Below, one piece after another: positions 17,846-26,733 of a stretch of 64,000 nt of DNA. The position numbers were made by a program, and so were the translations under genes. Source of the stretch: Phycisphaerales bacterium. GTDB taxonomy: Bacteria; Planctomycetota; Phycisphaerae; UBA1845; UTPLA1. Position 1 is the first letter of the stretch, and each line of letters starts with the position of its first letter. The stretch lies in the NCBI GenBank assembly GCA_022360095.1, contig JAKSDK010000448.1, positions 276,181 to 340,180 on the forward strand, given 5' to 3'. Under the pieces are notes generated by a model. It saw only the letters and a program-made list of their open reading frames with translations, was not told the origin of the DNA and did no database searches.

Positions 17846-19528
17846 TCAGCGTCTGACAGGTTCGCTCGCACCGATGCTTCGGCGATGACCATCACCCATC
17901 AAACAGCCGGAGCCGACCAGCGGACTATCCGGGCGAGGACGATAGATGCCAAACAGATCCTGACGAAACGCCTCGATGGAAAGTCGGCCGGAACGAATTC
18001 CTTGATCGTAATCGGAAATCCGAGTCGGAAGGCTTTCGTTCAACCCGAGCGCCGAAATGCTCCTTCGAAAAACGTCTCTTGAAGACCAACCCTCATCTCC
18101 CCTCTTGACGCCATCTACAGTGAAATTCTCAAACGCCCTGGCAGGAAGTGGAGCCGAAGCATTGCAATCAGCAAAAACGAAGGTCGTCTGTGAGCCGGCC
18201 TCATCGTAAATGAGCGACGGAACACGAACGAACAGGTTGGAAGCCACCATGATCTTCGTAGGCAGGCGGCCCACCGGATTGACATGAATTGCACGGTTAC
18301 TTCTTCCGAAACCGTCGAAAACGTTATTGACGATCTTGGTGCGTGCTCCCGAAACAGCCGGACCCGACCGTCTCCGAGTCGGCTGAGGAACCAGTAGCGA
18401 ATGGGCGGGCCCAAGTAGCAGATTCCTCTCGAAATGCGCATCGACGGGCAGCCCAGCGACCAATCGGTGTGTCTGAGACTGCTTGACACCCTTCTGTGAA
18501 AGATCCGGTTCGCCGATCATGACATTTCCAGTCATCCACCGTGAACCGTTGAGAACACAGGTTGTTCCGCCGCGAAAAATGTTGTTCTCAACAATGACAT
18601 CGGAAATATCGGTATTGAAACAATACCGGCCGTCGTTGTCGGGCGTTGTGTTGCGAATGTAATTGCCGAACACCCGTGTCCGCCTTGCGCCGGAGGCGCG
18701 TACAACGATCGAAGCATTAAGACCCGCCAGAAAATTTGACGTGACCTCCGCTCGCGCGTTTGCGACGACAATCGCGGATTCGGCATGATTCCGGTCGACG
18801 ACGATCGAATCGGCCGCATCGTCGATTCGAGAGCCGTCGATTTCGATCGACACGCGGTCTTTAGAGTTCAGAAAGCGATTGTTTTCGACGCGTATTTTCG
18901 AGCGCTCGGAAACGCTGATTTTCATTCGTGTCGCGTCAATAAAGCCACAATCGGAAATGTCCAACGAATGTGACGCACCGACAAGAGAAAACGTGACGGC
19001 CGGCTCTTCTTGATTATGCGTTCCGGAAGTCGCAGGTCGCCTGGGCGGCTTACCACCTAGATTCTCAATCCGGACATGTCGCCATTTGACAACCGCTGCC
19101 TTATTCCCTCTCTCGTTCGTCGGACGCAAGGGAAAAGCCGACACGCTGCGATTCCGAAGAAAAACAACCAAGCGGCCGGTGTTGGTTCCCGGTCGAGTGC
19201 GAATAACAATCGGATCGTCTTGTGTCGCCTGAAAAACAAGCTCACCCCAGTCTTTGTTTTCAGAGCCGACCGTCAGTGTCGGATGTTCGTCGCGTCGGGC
19301 CAGCGCGAATTCGATGAGCGTCCCCGGCAGCACCGTGATCGTGGCCCCAAGAATCTGCAGGTCATCGGTGATCATGACGTGGCCGGACCAGGTGTCATCA
19401 CGATCGACGACACCGCGCAAACGACGCACCGGTGAATCCTCGGCCGGTGCCTCGGCAATGCAAGCGAGCAAACATGGCATGATGAGCGATAGACGAATCA
19501 CCGGGCTGATGGATCGAAAGGTCATCAT
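17846..19528 (-). CDS. Exported right-handed beta-helix protein
   Basis: The 560-aa protein has a signal peptide (LSLIMPCLLACIAEAPAED) and then many short segments of the beta-helix type, with repeated polar-hydrophobic rungs such as NNRFLNSKDRVSIEI, RVFGNYIRNTT, VIVENNIFRGG, KIVNNVFDGFG and MVASNLFVRVP. The N-terminal part (ITVLPGTLIEFAL) is the usual cap of parallel beta-helix proteins with a pectate-lyase-like fold. Catalytic residues cannot be assigned, so it may be a polysaccharide-binding or structural protein. The start ATG overlaps the stop codon of pheT (ATGATGA), which suggests co-translation. The pairing with a translation gene has no obvious functional logic. Confidence 0.75.
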   Translation of the reverse strand: MMTFRSISPVIRLSLIMPCLLACIAEAPAEDSPVRRLRGVVDRDDTWSGHVMITDDLQILGATITVLPGTLIEFALARRDEHPTLTVGSENKDWGELVFQATQDDPIVIRTRPGTNTGRLVVFLRNRSVSAFPLRPTNERGNKAAVVKWRHVRIENLGGKPPRRPATSGTHNQEEPAVTFSLVGASHSLDISDCGFIDATRMKISVSERSKIRVENNRFLNSKDRVSIEIDGSRIDDAADSIVVDRNHAESAIVVANARAEVTSNFLAGLNASIVVRASGARRTRVFGNYIRNTTPDNDGRYCFNTDISDVIVENNIFRGGTTCVLNGSRWMTGNVMIGEPDLSQKGVKQSQTHRLVAGLPVDAHFERNLLLGPAHSLLVPQPTRRRSGPAVSGARTKIVNNVFDGFGRSNRAIHVNPVGRLPTKIMVASNLFVRVPSLIYDEAGSQTTFVFADCNASAPLPARAFENFTVDGVKRGDEGWSSRDVFRRSISALGLNESLPTRISDYDQGIRSGRLSIEAFRQDLFGIYRPRPDSPLVGSGCLMGDGHRRSIGASEPVRR

Positions 19529-21918
19529 TCGCCCCGCAACTCCATGTCGTGAGACTTCAGAAAACGTTTGAAAGTGGCTTGGAAATCCTGGATTTCTTCA
19601 TCAGTCAAAGTTCGATCATCCAGACCGATCAAGGCCCGAAGCGTAAGGCTGCGCTTCCCGGCCGGAATGGAGCCGCCCTCGTAAGAGTCGATAAAGGATA
19701 CGCGTCTCTGAAGCGGATGCTCAAAGGCGGCCAACTCCTTTCGGGTGTCGGCATATCGCCGTGATGCATCGATCAAAATGCTGAAATCGAGTTCAGCCTG
19801 CGGATGCTTTGAAACGGTCGGCAGTTTTTCGTGATGACCGATCAGGTCCGTTACGGCGGTCAGGCTCAACTCGGCGACGGCAATCGACCAGGATTTAAGA
19901 CGTTCATCAATTTTTTGCTTGATGGCAAGCGGCAAGATCGTCACTCGGCCGATTCGGCGCTCCGCAACGACGGCTTCCGCAATGCGCCCGGCGTCTTCCC
20001 AGGGCTGTGTCGCCTGAGTCGCCTGATATTGCAACGGACGCTCAAGAACTTGTTGCGACCAGCCGTCGAGAATCCGCTGCAGGCGCTTCCACACCTCTGC
20101 GTCCGCTTTCCGCCCCTGTTGAGCAACGACGAGACCAAGGCGACGGTGCTGCGACTGTGTCACCTCATCGTGCCCGGGCTCAAAAACAGAGCCGATCTCG
20201 GCCAATTGAAACTTAGGTAAATGGTGCCGGTTTCGCTCTGCGAACGCGATCAGGCCCGGAATCAAAGTCCTCCGCAATCTCGGGCAATTCTCCGCCGCCG
20301 GGTTCTGCAAGACAATGCATTCACCAGGATCGAAACCGATCGTCTTCACCCAATCGTCGTCGTACCAAATGTAGTCGTGCACTTCCACAAACTCATTGCC
20401 GACGCAAAAATAGTCCAACGTACGCTCTTCGAGCACCAAGGCGGGGGACTCCTCCAAGTGTCGTGCCGACACGCGAGGAAGCGCCGGTTCGATGGCGTTG
20501 TAGCCGATAAATCGGGCCACCTCTTCGATAAGATCGGCCTCGATTTCGATGTCCTTCGTCGCACGGTACGACGGAGGCGTCACGCGAAGCATCGCGCCAC
20601 GGCGCTCGCACTTGAACTCGAGCCGCTCGAGGATCTCGATGATCTCTTCCGGCGTCACCGCTTTGCCGATGAATCGCGAAGTGAAGTCGCAGTCAAGCTC
20701 AATCGGATGCGGCACCCTGGGACTCGGATGACAATCGCTCAACGTGCTCGCAAGTTGCAGATCGGGAAGCTCGTGGGCGGCAAGCCTATGAAAACGGGCA
20801 ATCCCGGCGATCGTGTTTTCCGGGTCCAGGGATTTTTCGAATCGCGAACTGGCCTCAGTTCGGTGGCCCATCGCCGTCGCAGCACGTCGAACCGTAGGGG
20901 CATCGAAGTTCGCGGATTCGAGCAGAACAGTGCTCGTGCCCTCGCTGACTTCGGTCTCCGCCCCGCCCATCACGCCCGCGATGGCCACCGACTTGCGATT
21001 GCACTGAATCATCAGCGTATGGTCCGGCATCGTGCGCGTGACACCGTCAAGCGTCGTAAACGTCTCGCCCGGCTCGGCCGTCGCCACTTCAATGTTGGGA
21101 AGCCTCTCACCGTCGAACGCATGCATCGGCTGTCCCAGCTCGAGCATGATGTAGTTCGTCAGGTCGACCAAAAGATCGATGGGCCGCTGACCGCAAAGCG
21201 CCAACCTGACCTGCATCCAAAGCGGAGCAGGCTGTGCTTTCAGCCCCTTCATAAGCAAACCGCTATAACGCGGGCAAAGCGCGGGATCGTCAATTTCAAT
21301 GGGGATCGCGGGCAAGCCGTTCTGCAGGTCGGACGTGGGAGTGACGTCGTAGGGCTTGAGCGGCCTCTTCAGAATCGCCGCCACCTCACGGGCAATACCG
21401 TAATGTCCCCAACAGTCCGGCCGATGAGTGATCGATTTGTTGTCGATCTCGATCAGCCAGTCATCAAACGGCGCCGCGTCAATCGACTGACTCGGTCGGT
21501 AGCTCGGCGGAAGAAACATCGCGTTCGCGCCCACCTGCACAAGCCCGATCCCCTGCCCCGCGACGATCATTCCCTCGGCGGCACGACCCTGTGGATCGGT
21601 TGTCCCGACGGTATGACCACCGACGGTCGCTCCCGGCGGAGCGTACATCACCAGACTGCCTGCAACGATATCCGGCGCAGTGCTCAATGTCGTATATCTC
21701 TTGCCCGCGTCGACAATGACGGTCTTGAGTTTGTCTTCACCCGCCTGCTGGCGGACCGACTCAATCCGCGCGGCAACCAGACCGCTGAAATTGGGTTCAA
21801 CGTGCTCGACGTCCTCGACCTCGGCCGTCGTCGTCGTAAACTGCAATGCCAGCTCCCTCGGATCGAGTCCGGTGGGAATGTCTACGAAATCCTTAAGCCA
21901 GTTGTAGGAAATAATCAT
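19525..21918 (-). CDS. pheT: Phenylalanyl-tRNA synthetase beta subunit
   Basis: PheT forms the (alpha-beta)2 enzyme that charges tRNA-Phe. The 797-aa protein starts MIISYNWLKDFVDIP, followed by the EMAP-like tRNA-binding domain (about 40-150), B3/B4 editing-type region with GVMGGAETEVSEGT, the B5 domain (FIGKAVTPEEIIEILERL), the catalytic-like core (VEVHDYIWYDD, LRRTLIPGLI) and the ferredoxin-fold anticodon-binding domain at the end (SKHPQAELDFSILID, ending in TFKRFLKSHDMELRGE). The start at 21918 is set by the family N-terminus; the frame is open 300 bases further upstream but that part overlaps the divergent gene. It is not adjacent to pheS. Confidence 0.96.
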   Translation of the reverse strand: MIISYNWLKDFVDIPTGLDPRELALQFTTTTAEVEDVEHVEPNFSGLVAARIESVRQQAGEDKLKTVIVDAGKRYTTLSTAPDIVAGSLVMYAPPGATVGGHTVGTTDPQGRAAEGMIVAGQGIGLVQVGANAMFLPPSYRPSQSIDAAPFDDWLIEIDNKSITHRPDCWGHYGIAREVAAILKRPLKPYDVTPTSDLQNGLPAIPIEIDDPALCPRYSGLLMKGLKAQPAPLWMQVRLALCGQRPIDLLVDLTNYIMLELGQPMHAFDGERLPNIEVATAEPGETFTTLDGVTRTMPDHTLMIQCNRKSVAIAGVMGGAETEVSEGTSTVLLESANFDAPTVRRAATAMGHRTEASSRFEKSLDPENTIAGIARFHRLAAHELPDLQLASTLSDCHPSPRVPHPIELDCDFTSRFIGKAVTPEEIIEILERLEFKCERRGAMLRVTPPSYRATKDIEIEADLIEEVARFIGYNAIEPALPRVSARHLEESPALVLEERTLDYFCVGNEFVEVHDYIWYDDDWVKTIGFDPGECIVLQNPAAENCPRLRRTLIPGLIAFAERNRHHLPKFQLAEIGSVFEPGHDEVTQSQHRRLGLVVAQQGRKADAEVWKRLQRILDGWSQQVLERPLQYQATQATQPWEDAGRIAEAVVAERRIGRVTILPLAIKQKIDERLKSWSIAVAELSLTAVTDLIGHHEKLPTVSKHPQAELDFSILIDASRRYADTRKELAAFEHPLQRRVSFIDSYEGGSIPAGKRSLTLRALIGLDDRTLTDEEIQDFQATFKRFLKSHDMELRGE

Positions 21919-22077
21919 GATGCCTGGTTCTCGATTTTCGGCTGCATTTTGACAAATCATGTACCAAAAACGAATGCCTGTGAAGTCGCCCCCATGGAAC
22001 CGCGACATCCGGCCGAAATTCGATATCATGAGTGACCCCATGACATCGAAATGGTAAGATTTCATTGAGGTGATCGA

Positions 22078-22476
22078 ATGATACGCAGAGCCGAAGAGCC
22101 CGTCGCACCGTCGCGAAACGTACTCGGTGGTCCCCTGAAAACTTGTTCGACCGAACCGATGACCGGCTTCTATCGCAATGGATGTTGCCACGTCGGGTCG
22201 GATGATCTCGGCGTTCACGCCGTCTGCACGGAAGTCACGGCCGAGTTCCTGGCATTCAGCAAAGCCGCAGGCAACGACCTCTCAACCCCCATGCCGCAAT
22301 ACGGCTTCCCGGGCCTCAAACCCGGCGACCGCTGGTGTGTCTGCGCAGCAAGATGGAAAGAGGCCCTCGACGCGGGCGCCGCCGCACGGATCGTCCTGGC
22401 CGCCACTCACGAGAAAATGCTGGAATTCGTCCCCCTCGAAGAGCTGAAGAAATATGCCGTCGATGAGGGAGAATAG
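22078..22476 (+). CDS. DUF2237 family protein
   Basis: The 132-aa cytoplasmic protein matches the DUF2237 pattern throughout: NVLGGPLKTCSTEPMTGF, YRNGCC, TAEFLAFSKAAGNDLSTP, FPGLKPGDRWCVCAARW, ATHEKMLEFVPLEELKKYA. The conserved cysteines suggest a metal or redox role, but no function is known for the family. The start ATG follows GAGGTGATCGA, a strong Shine-Dalgarno sequence. It lies between pheS and pheT in the opposite orientation and ends 16 bases from the pheS stop. Confidence 0.9.
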   Translation: MIRRAEEPVAPSRNVLGGPLKTCSTEPMTGFYRNGCCHVGSDDLGVHAVCTEVTAEFLAFSKAAGNDLSTPMPQYGFPGLKPGDRWCVCAARWKEALDAGAAARIVLAATHEKMLEFVPLEELKKYAVDEGE

Positions 22477-22492
22477 ACGAAAGACGGGGGGG

Positions 22493-23548
22493 CTATATCG
22501 TTGCGCCCGACAGTCGATCCGCTTTCGCCAAACCCCGTAAATCTCCGCTATTGAGAATGCGAATATCCGCAATCCCATATTTCATCATCGCCAGCCGTGT
22601 CAGGCCCAGACCGAAGGCGAAGCCGGTGTATTCGTGGGGATCGATCTTGCCATAGCGCAAGACGTTCGGATGGACCATGCCGCAGGGCAGGATTTCGACC
22701 CAGCCGCTCTTTTTGCACGTCGCGCAGCCGACGCCGTCGCAGATCATGCAGGACATATCCAACTCAAAACCGGGCTCGACAAAAGGGAAAAATCCGGGCC
22801 TCAGACGAACCTTGACGTCGCGACCGAAAACCTCGCGTAGCAAAAGCTTCATAAACGCAATCAAATGCGCAATTGAAATGTCTTTATCGATCAGCAGCCC
22901 CTCAAGTTGGAAGAACGTGTTCTCGTGGGACGCGTCGATGGCCTCGTAACGAAAGCAACGACCGGGAGCGATCACGCGAATCGGCGGACCGAAACGCTCC
23001 ATCGCCCGTACCTGGCAAGGACTGGTGTGCGTACGCAGAAGCCAGCCGTTGGTCAGCCAGAACGTGTCCTGAGCGTCACGGGCCGGGTGCATCTCCGGAA
23101 TGTTCAGGGCCTCGAAGTTATAAAAATCGGTCTCCATCTCGGGCCCGCCGACGACCGCGAAGCCGAGCCCTCGGAACAGCCGTTCCACCTCACGCTGGAC
23201 GGCCGTCACCGGATGAAGTGAGCCACGCTGAGTAATCGGCGGTGGCAGCGTAGGATCGAAGGTAGCGGTCTTCTTCTGTTCGCCGACAACATCGGCCTGT
23301 CGAAGCCTTGACTGCGCATCCGCGAAAAGCTGCTTGATTTCCTGCTTGGTTTTGTTGATGGCTTGACCGGCCGGGCCGCGCTGATCGGGTGGGAAGGCCT
23401 TAATCGACTTGAGCACGTCGGCCAACGGCCCTTTCGTCAGCCTGGTCTCGGCGGAACGCAAGGCATCAATGCCGTCGGCTTCTTGGCGAAGCGCCTCAGC
23501 TTCAGCCTTGATTCTCGCAAGTTGTTCTTCCAGTTGGTTAAGATCCAC
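22493..23548 (-). CDS. pheS: Phenylalanyl-tRNA synthetase alpha subunit
   Basis: PheS carries the class II catalytic core of the synthetase. The protein has the N-terminal coiled-coil (about 1-90), motif 1 region (HPVTAVQREVERLFRGLGF), motif 2 (RVIAPGRCFRYEAIDASHE, then FFQLEGLLID) and motif 3 (TGFAFGLGLTRLAMMKYGI). Four cysteines in CMICDGVGCATC sit before motif 3, as in some PheS subgroups with a zinc knuckle. No Shine-Dalgarno sequence marks the start; I use GTG 23548 because it fits the family N-terminus, with TTG 23584 as the alternative. PheT lies further downstream, beyond a gene on the other strand. Confidence 0.95.
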   Translation of the reverse strand: MDLNQLEEQLARIKAEAEALRQEADGIDALRSAETRLTKGPLADVLKSIKAFPPDQRGPAGQAINKTKQEIKQLFADAQSRLRQADVVGEQKKTATFDPTLPPPITQRGSLHPVTAVQREVERLFRGLGFAVVGGPEMETDFYNFEALNIPEMHPARDAQDTFWLTNGWLLRTHTSPCQVRAMERFGPPIRVIAPGRCFRYEAIDASHENTFFQLEGLLIDKDISIAHLIAFMKLLLREVFGRDVKVRLRPGFFPFVEPGFELDMSCMICDGVGCATCKKSGWVEILPCGMVHPNVLRYGKIDPHEYTGFAFGLGLTRLAMMKYGIADIRILNSGDLRGLAKADRLSGATI

Positions 23549-23630
23549 AAGGCTATTTTTACTCGTGGGTGATGCCAGCGGCAAGGGGCGAACGCTTCGT
23601 CATGCCGAACCGTCGGGGACGGATCAGTGA

Positions 23631-24359
23631 TTAGGCGGTTTTCCTTTCCATAAGCACTTTGTCATAGATCAACCCGGCAATGACGGCGCCGATGATAGGA
23701 CCGATCCAATAGACGGCTTGCTGACTCCAGAATTCATTGTGGTTGCCGGTGAAAAAAGCCACGACGCCCGGCCCGAACGTACGGGCAGGATTCATCGAGG
23801 CGCCGGTGAGCGGACCGCCCATCAGAATGTCAGCCGCAACCGCCAAGCCAATGCCGAACCCGCCGATCTTCGGAGCTCGAGGATCAACGGCCGTGCCGAA
23901 GATGGCGAACACCAAAAGAAACGTAAGGCAGACCTCGATCAGGATCGCCATGCCCATCGACATCGTTTTGCCGTTGTACGCCGGTGTCCCCAATGCACAT
24001 TCGGCGACAACTTTCGGCGCTTCGCTGCCGCCGCCGACAGTCATGTCCCCGAAGATCACGAAAATGAGAAGACCGGCAACGATACCGCCCGCAAGCTGAG
24101 CGACGATGTACTGAATTGCGCCGGATACATCGATACGCTTCGTAATCAGCATAATGACGGTCACGGCGGGGTTAAAGTGAGCTCCGGAGATGTTCATGAC
24201 AGCGGACACGCCGATGGAAAGCACCAAGCCGTGAGCCATGGCGATCCCCAGCAGCCCTTCGTAGCCGGCGCCTTCCATCGTAGCAATGCAGATCGCCCCG
24301 GCGCCAATGAAACAAAGAGCAAACGTTCCGATCGCCTCCGCAAAGAATTTGGACATCAT
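23631..24359 (-). CDS. Aquaporin (MIP family channel)
   Basis: A 242-aa inner-membrane channel with six transmembrane segments and both hallmark half-helices: NPA in SGAHFNPAVT and in ASMNPARTFGP. The arginine following the second NPA (the selectivity-filter position) is conserved, which favours water or small neutral solutes rather than glycerol. A long loop between helices 3 and 4 (about residues 108-132, GGGSEAPKVVAECALG) is typical of plant-TIP-like and MIP variants. The start follows AGGGGTCGA; ATG at 24359 or 24356. It stands alone between pheS and the copper/haem gene pair. Confidence 0.93.
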   Translation of the reverse strand: MMSKFFAEAIGTFALCFIGAGAICIATMEGAGYEGLLGIAMAHGLVLSIGVSAVMNISGAHFNPAVTVIMLITKRIDVSGAIQYIVAQLAGGIVAGLLIFVIFGDMTVGGGSEAPKVVAECALGTPAYNGKTMSMGMAILIEVCLTFLLVFAIFGTAVDPRAPKIGGFGIGLAVAADILMGGPLTGASMNPARTFGPGVVAFFTGNHNEFWSQQAVYWIGPIIGAVIAGLIYDKVLMERKTA

Positions 24360-24532
24360 TCGACCCCTGCTTGTTATCTCACCGGTTCTCCCGGTCGTTT
24401 ATCCTGTAATGTCAAGAGATGCTGATGGAAATCCGCCTGCGGCCGGATCATCGACTGAAACAGAGCCAGCCCGCCCCGACCACGCCATTTTCCGGACTCT
24501 ATGAACAGGCCCTCCCACTGTCAAGTGCAGAG

Positions 24533-24561
24533 TTGGCGGCGCGGAGCCTGACTACTATACT
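24533..24561 (+). promoter_or_regulatory. Sigma-70-type promoter of the cupredoxin/peroxidase gene pair
   Basis: TTGGCG at 24533-24538 and TATACT at 24556-24561 with a 17-base spacer, 66 bases before the ATG at 24628. This is one of the best promoter matches in the window. Confidence 0.6.
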
Positions 24562-24627
24562 TTCCAAGTATTCTCGGGATGATTAGTTTTTCACCGACCG
24601 TGTTTTTTCGAATCGCGAGGAACAGCC

Positions 24628-25509
24628 ATGTTAAGAGCCAGATGTCGATTCTCGCTTATCATCATTTTGACGATAACGTTCGCACTCGAAGGCAGCCAGG
24701 CCGAAGATGCCTGCTGTTCGTCAAAAAAATCAGGCCAGCCTTCGGAAACACCCACACCGGAGTTCGTCTATGCGGCCAATGCAGGAATGGCGACGACGAA
24801 CCGGACCCCGCGACGACGACGCAGGCGACGCCCCAAGCCGTACAAGGTCATTGAAGTTAAAAACGGAGGAGTCATCTCAGGAACGGTGAGTTACAAGGAA
24901 TCAACGCCTGAGGCGACGACGATCGCCATTGTCAAGGACCACGAGACCTGCGGAAAGCGTGAGACCGCCGTGCCGAAAATTCGAAAAAGCGACAAGGGGC
25001 TTGTTGCAGAGGCGGTTGTGTACATTGCCGATATCACAACGGGCAAAGCCATTCCGAAACGAAACAAGCCTTTGACGATTGATCAAAAGCTCTGCACGTT
25101 TGTCCCCCACGTACAGGCCGCCGTCACCAAAGAACCCGTCGAAATCATCAACAGTGACCCGGTGGCCCACAACATCAAGGCGGATCAGCGAATCTTCACG
25201 CTGTTTAATATCCTGCAACCTCAACAAAACATGAAGGCCGTCAAAACCTTTGAAAAGCCCGGCCTCGTCAACATCCGATGCAACGTCCACAATTGGATGA
25301 ACGGTTATTTGTATATCTTTAATCATCCGTACTATCAGGTCACCGCGGCAGACGGCGTCTTTAAACTGGAGAATGTTCCGCCCGGGAAGTATGAGCTGGC
25401 CGTCTGGCAGGAGCATCTTGGAGACCAGTATTTCGAAGTGGAGGTCAAAGCCGGGGTGACAACCGAGTTGCCTGTCGTATTGAAGCCTCAAACTGACGAG
25501 GCATCCTGA
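24628..25509 (+). CDS. Exported cupredoxin-like protein (methylamine-utilization-like annotation)
   Basis: A 293-aa exported protein with a signal peptide ending near GSQAED and an N-terminal Cys-Cys pair, then a very basic run (PRRRRRRRPK). From about residue 75 it follows the family pattern: GGVISGTVSY, a region ending in SDPVAHNIKAD, then IRCNVHNWMNGYLYIFNHPYY and VPPGKYELAVWQEHLGD. His181, Cys218, His221 and Met224 fit a type-1 copper site. Families of this kind are often labelled methylamine utilisation protein because they accompany MauG-like peroxidases, as here. A periplasmic electron-transfer role with the next gene is likely. A carboxypeptidase-regulatory-like fold at the C-terminus is an alternative reading. 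Confidence 0.8.
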   Translation: MLRARCRFSLIIILTITFALEGSQAEDACCSSKKSGQPSETPTPEFVYAANAGMATTNRTPRRRRRRRPKPYKVIEVKNGGVISGTVSYKESTPEATTIAIVKDHETCGKRETAVPKIRKSDKGLVAEAVVYIADITTGKAIPKRNKPLTIDQKLCTFVPHVQAAVTKEPVEIINSDPVAHNIKADQRIFTLFNILQPQQNMKAVKTFEKPGLVNIRCNVHNWMNGYLYIFNHPYYQVTAADGVFKLENVPPGKYELAVWQEHLGDQYFEVEVKAGVTTELPVVLKPQTDEAS

Positions 25510-25552
25510 TATCTTTCGACAATTCTAGATGACATCTTTGGAGGTACGATCG

Positions 25553-26659
25553 ATGAAAACACTCACTGGAAGCTTGGCGGCAGCAACCGCCGTCTTTGCC
25601 CTAAGCACAGCCATGACCGTTGCCCGGGGCGGCGAGAAGCGACTTGAGCCACTCGTTCCCGTCGTGATTCCCGCCGACAATCCGATGTCGGCAGAGAAGA
25701 TCGAGCTAGGCAAAACGCTCTATTTCGACCCACGCCTTGCCGGCGACAGCAGCATTTCTTGCTCGAAGTGCCACGACCCGAAAAAAGGCTGGTCCAACGG
25801 CGTGCAAATGTCGGACGCCTATCCCGGCACAAAGCACTGGCGGCACGTACCAACCGTGCTCAACGCTGCTTACTTAAAACAATTGTTCTGGGACGGACGC
25901 GCAGGAACCCTGGAAGAACAATGTGTGGGGCCGATCGAAGCGCCGATCGAGATGAACCAGAACTTTGCCCACCTTGTCGAAAAACTCAGTGGCATTCCGT
26001 ATTACCAAAAGTCCTTCAAGAAAGTTTTCAACAGCGACGTCACCATGGAAAACCTGGCCAAGGCCATCTCCGCATTTGAGCGGACGATCGTCTCCAAACC
26101 GGGGCCACTCGACCGCTACCTCAAAGGCGACAAAAACGCCCTGACAGCCTCCCAGAAACGGGGCATGACCATTTTCACCGGCAAGGCCAACTGCATCGCA
26201 TGCCATCATGGACCGTTGTTGACCGATCATGACCTTCACACGACGGGCACTCCCGAAATCGGCCCTTTAAAGACGGAAACCGACAGGATCGCCACGCGAC
26301 ATTTCTTCGCAAAGGTAAACAAATACCCCAACCCGCGGACCGTCGATGCCGACTACGGTCGCGAGATCATTACGAAGAGCCGGTCCGATCGTGGCAAGTT
26401 CAAGACGCCGTCGCTGCGTGAGCTTCGCTGGACCGCGCCGTACATGCACAACGGCGCATTCGAAACATTGGAAGACGTGATCGAATTTTACATGAAAGGT
26501 GGAGAGAAGCATCCGAATAAAGATCCGGAAATGAAGCCGTTTGAATTAAACGACCAGGAGTTTGACGACTTGCTCAATTTCCTGGATACGCTGTCTTCCG
26601 AAAAACCGTTGTTGGTGAAGAAACCGGAACTGCCGAAAAAAGCGGATGGAACTTTCTAG
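25553..26659 (+). CDS. Di-haem cytochrome c peroxidase (CcpA/MauG family), periplasmic
   Basis: The enzyme reduces hydrogen peroxide (or, in MauG, modifies a protein) using two covalently bound c-type haems. The 368-aa protein has a signal peptide and two haem motifs, CSKCH (70-74) and CIACH (214-218), within the usual surroundings LYFDPRLAGDSSISCSKCHD, WDGRAGTLEEQ, GPIEAPIEM, and KFKTPSLRELRWTAPYMHNGAF at the calcium/C-terminal region. I chose ATG 25553 since GGAGGTACGATCG gives a strong Shine-Dalgarno site; an upstream in-frame ATG at 25529 is weaker. It begins 43 bases after the cupredoxin gene, indicating an operon, and ends in a terminator. Confidence 0.92.
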   Translation: MKTLTGSLAAATAVFALSTAMTVARGGEKRLEPLVPVVIPADNPMSAEKIELGKTLYFDPRLAGDSSISCSKCHDPKKGWSNGVQMSDAYPGTKHWRHVPTVLNAAYLKQLFWDGRAGTLEEQCVGPIEAPIEMNQNFAHLVEKLSGIPYYQKSFKKVFNSDVTMENLAKAISAFERTIVSKPGPLDRYLKGDKNALTASQKRGMTIFTGKANCIACHHGPLLTDHDLHTTGTPEIGPLKTETDRIATRHFFAKVNKYPNPRTVDADYGREIITKSRSDRGKFKTPSLRELRWTAPYMHNGAFETLEDVIEFYMKGGEKHPNKDPEMKPFELNDQEFDDLLNFLDTLSSEKPLLVKKPELPKKADGTF

Positions 26660-26685
26660 TTGTTGACGATTTGCGACAGGAGCTC

Positions 26686-26717
26686 AAAGCCCAGGGCAAG
26701 CATGCCCTGGGCTTTTT
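26686..26717 (+). terminator. Intrinsic terminator after the peroxidase gene
   Basis: AGCCCAGGGCA (26688-26698) and TGCCCTGGGCT (26703-26713) form a perfect 11-bp stem with loop AGCA, followed by TTTTCTTTT and preceded by AA, so it can act for both the peroxidase gene and the convergent gene at 26734. Confidence 0.85.
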
Positions 26718-26733
26718 CTTTTCCGAAATAGCC

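Noticed and set aside
20221..22035. Long plus-strand open frame (604 aa) opposite pheT
   Set aside because: It overlaps a certain pheT gene over its whole length; composition is very Arg-rich and has no start signal or family.
24370..24424. TTGACA on the minus strand upstream of the aquaporin gene
   Set aside because: A perfect -35 box, but the only -10-like sequence (GATAAA) is about eight bases away, too close for a promoter.
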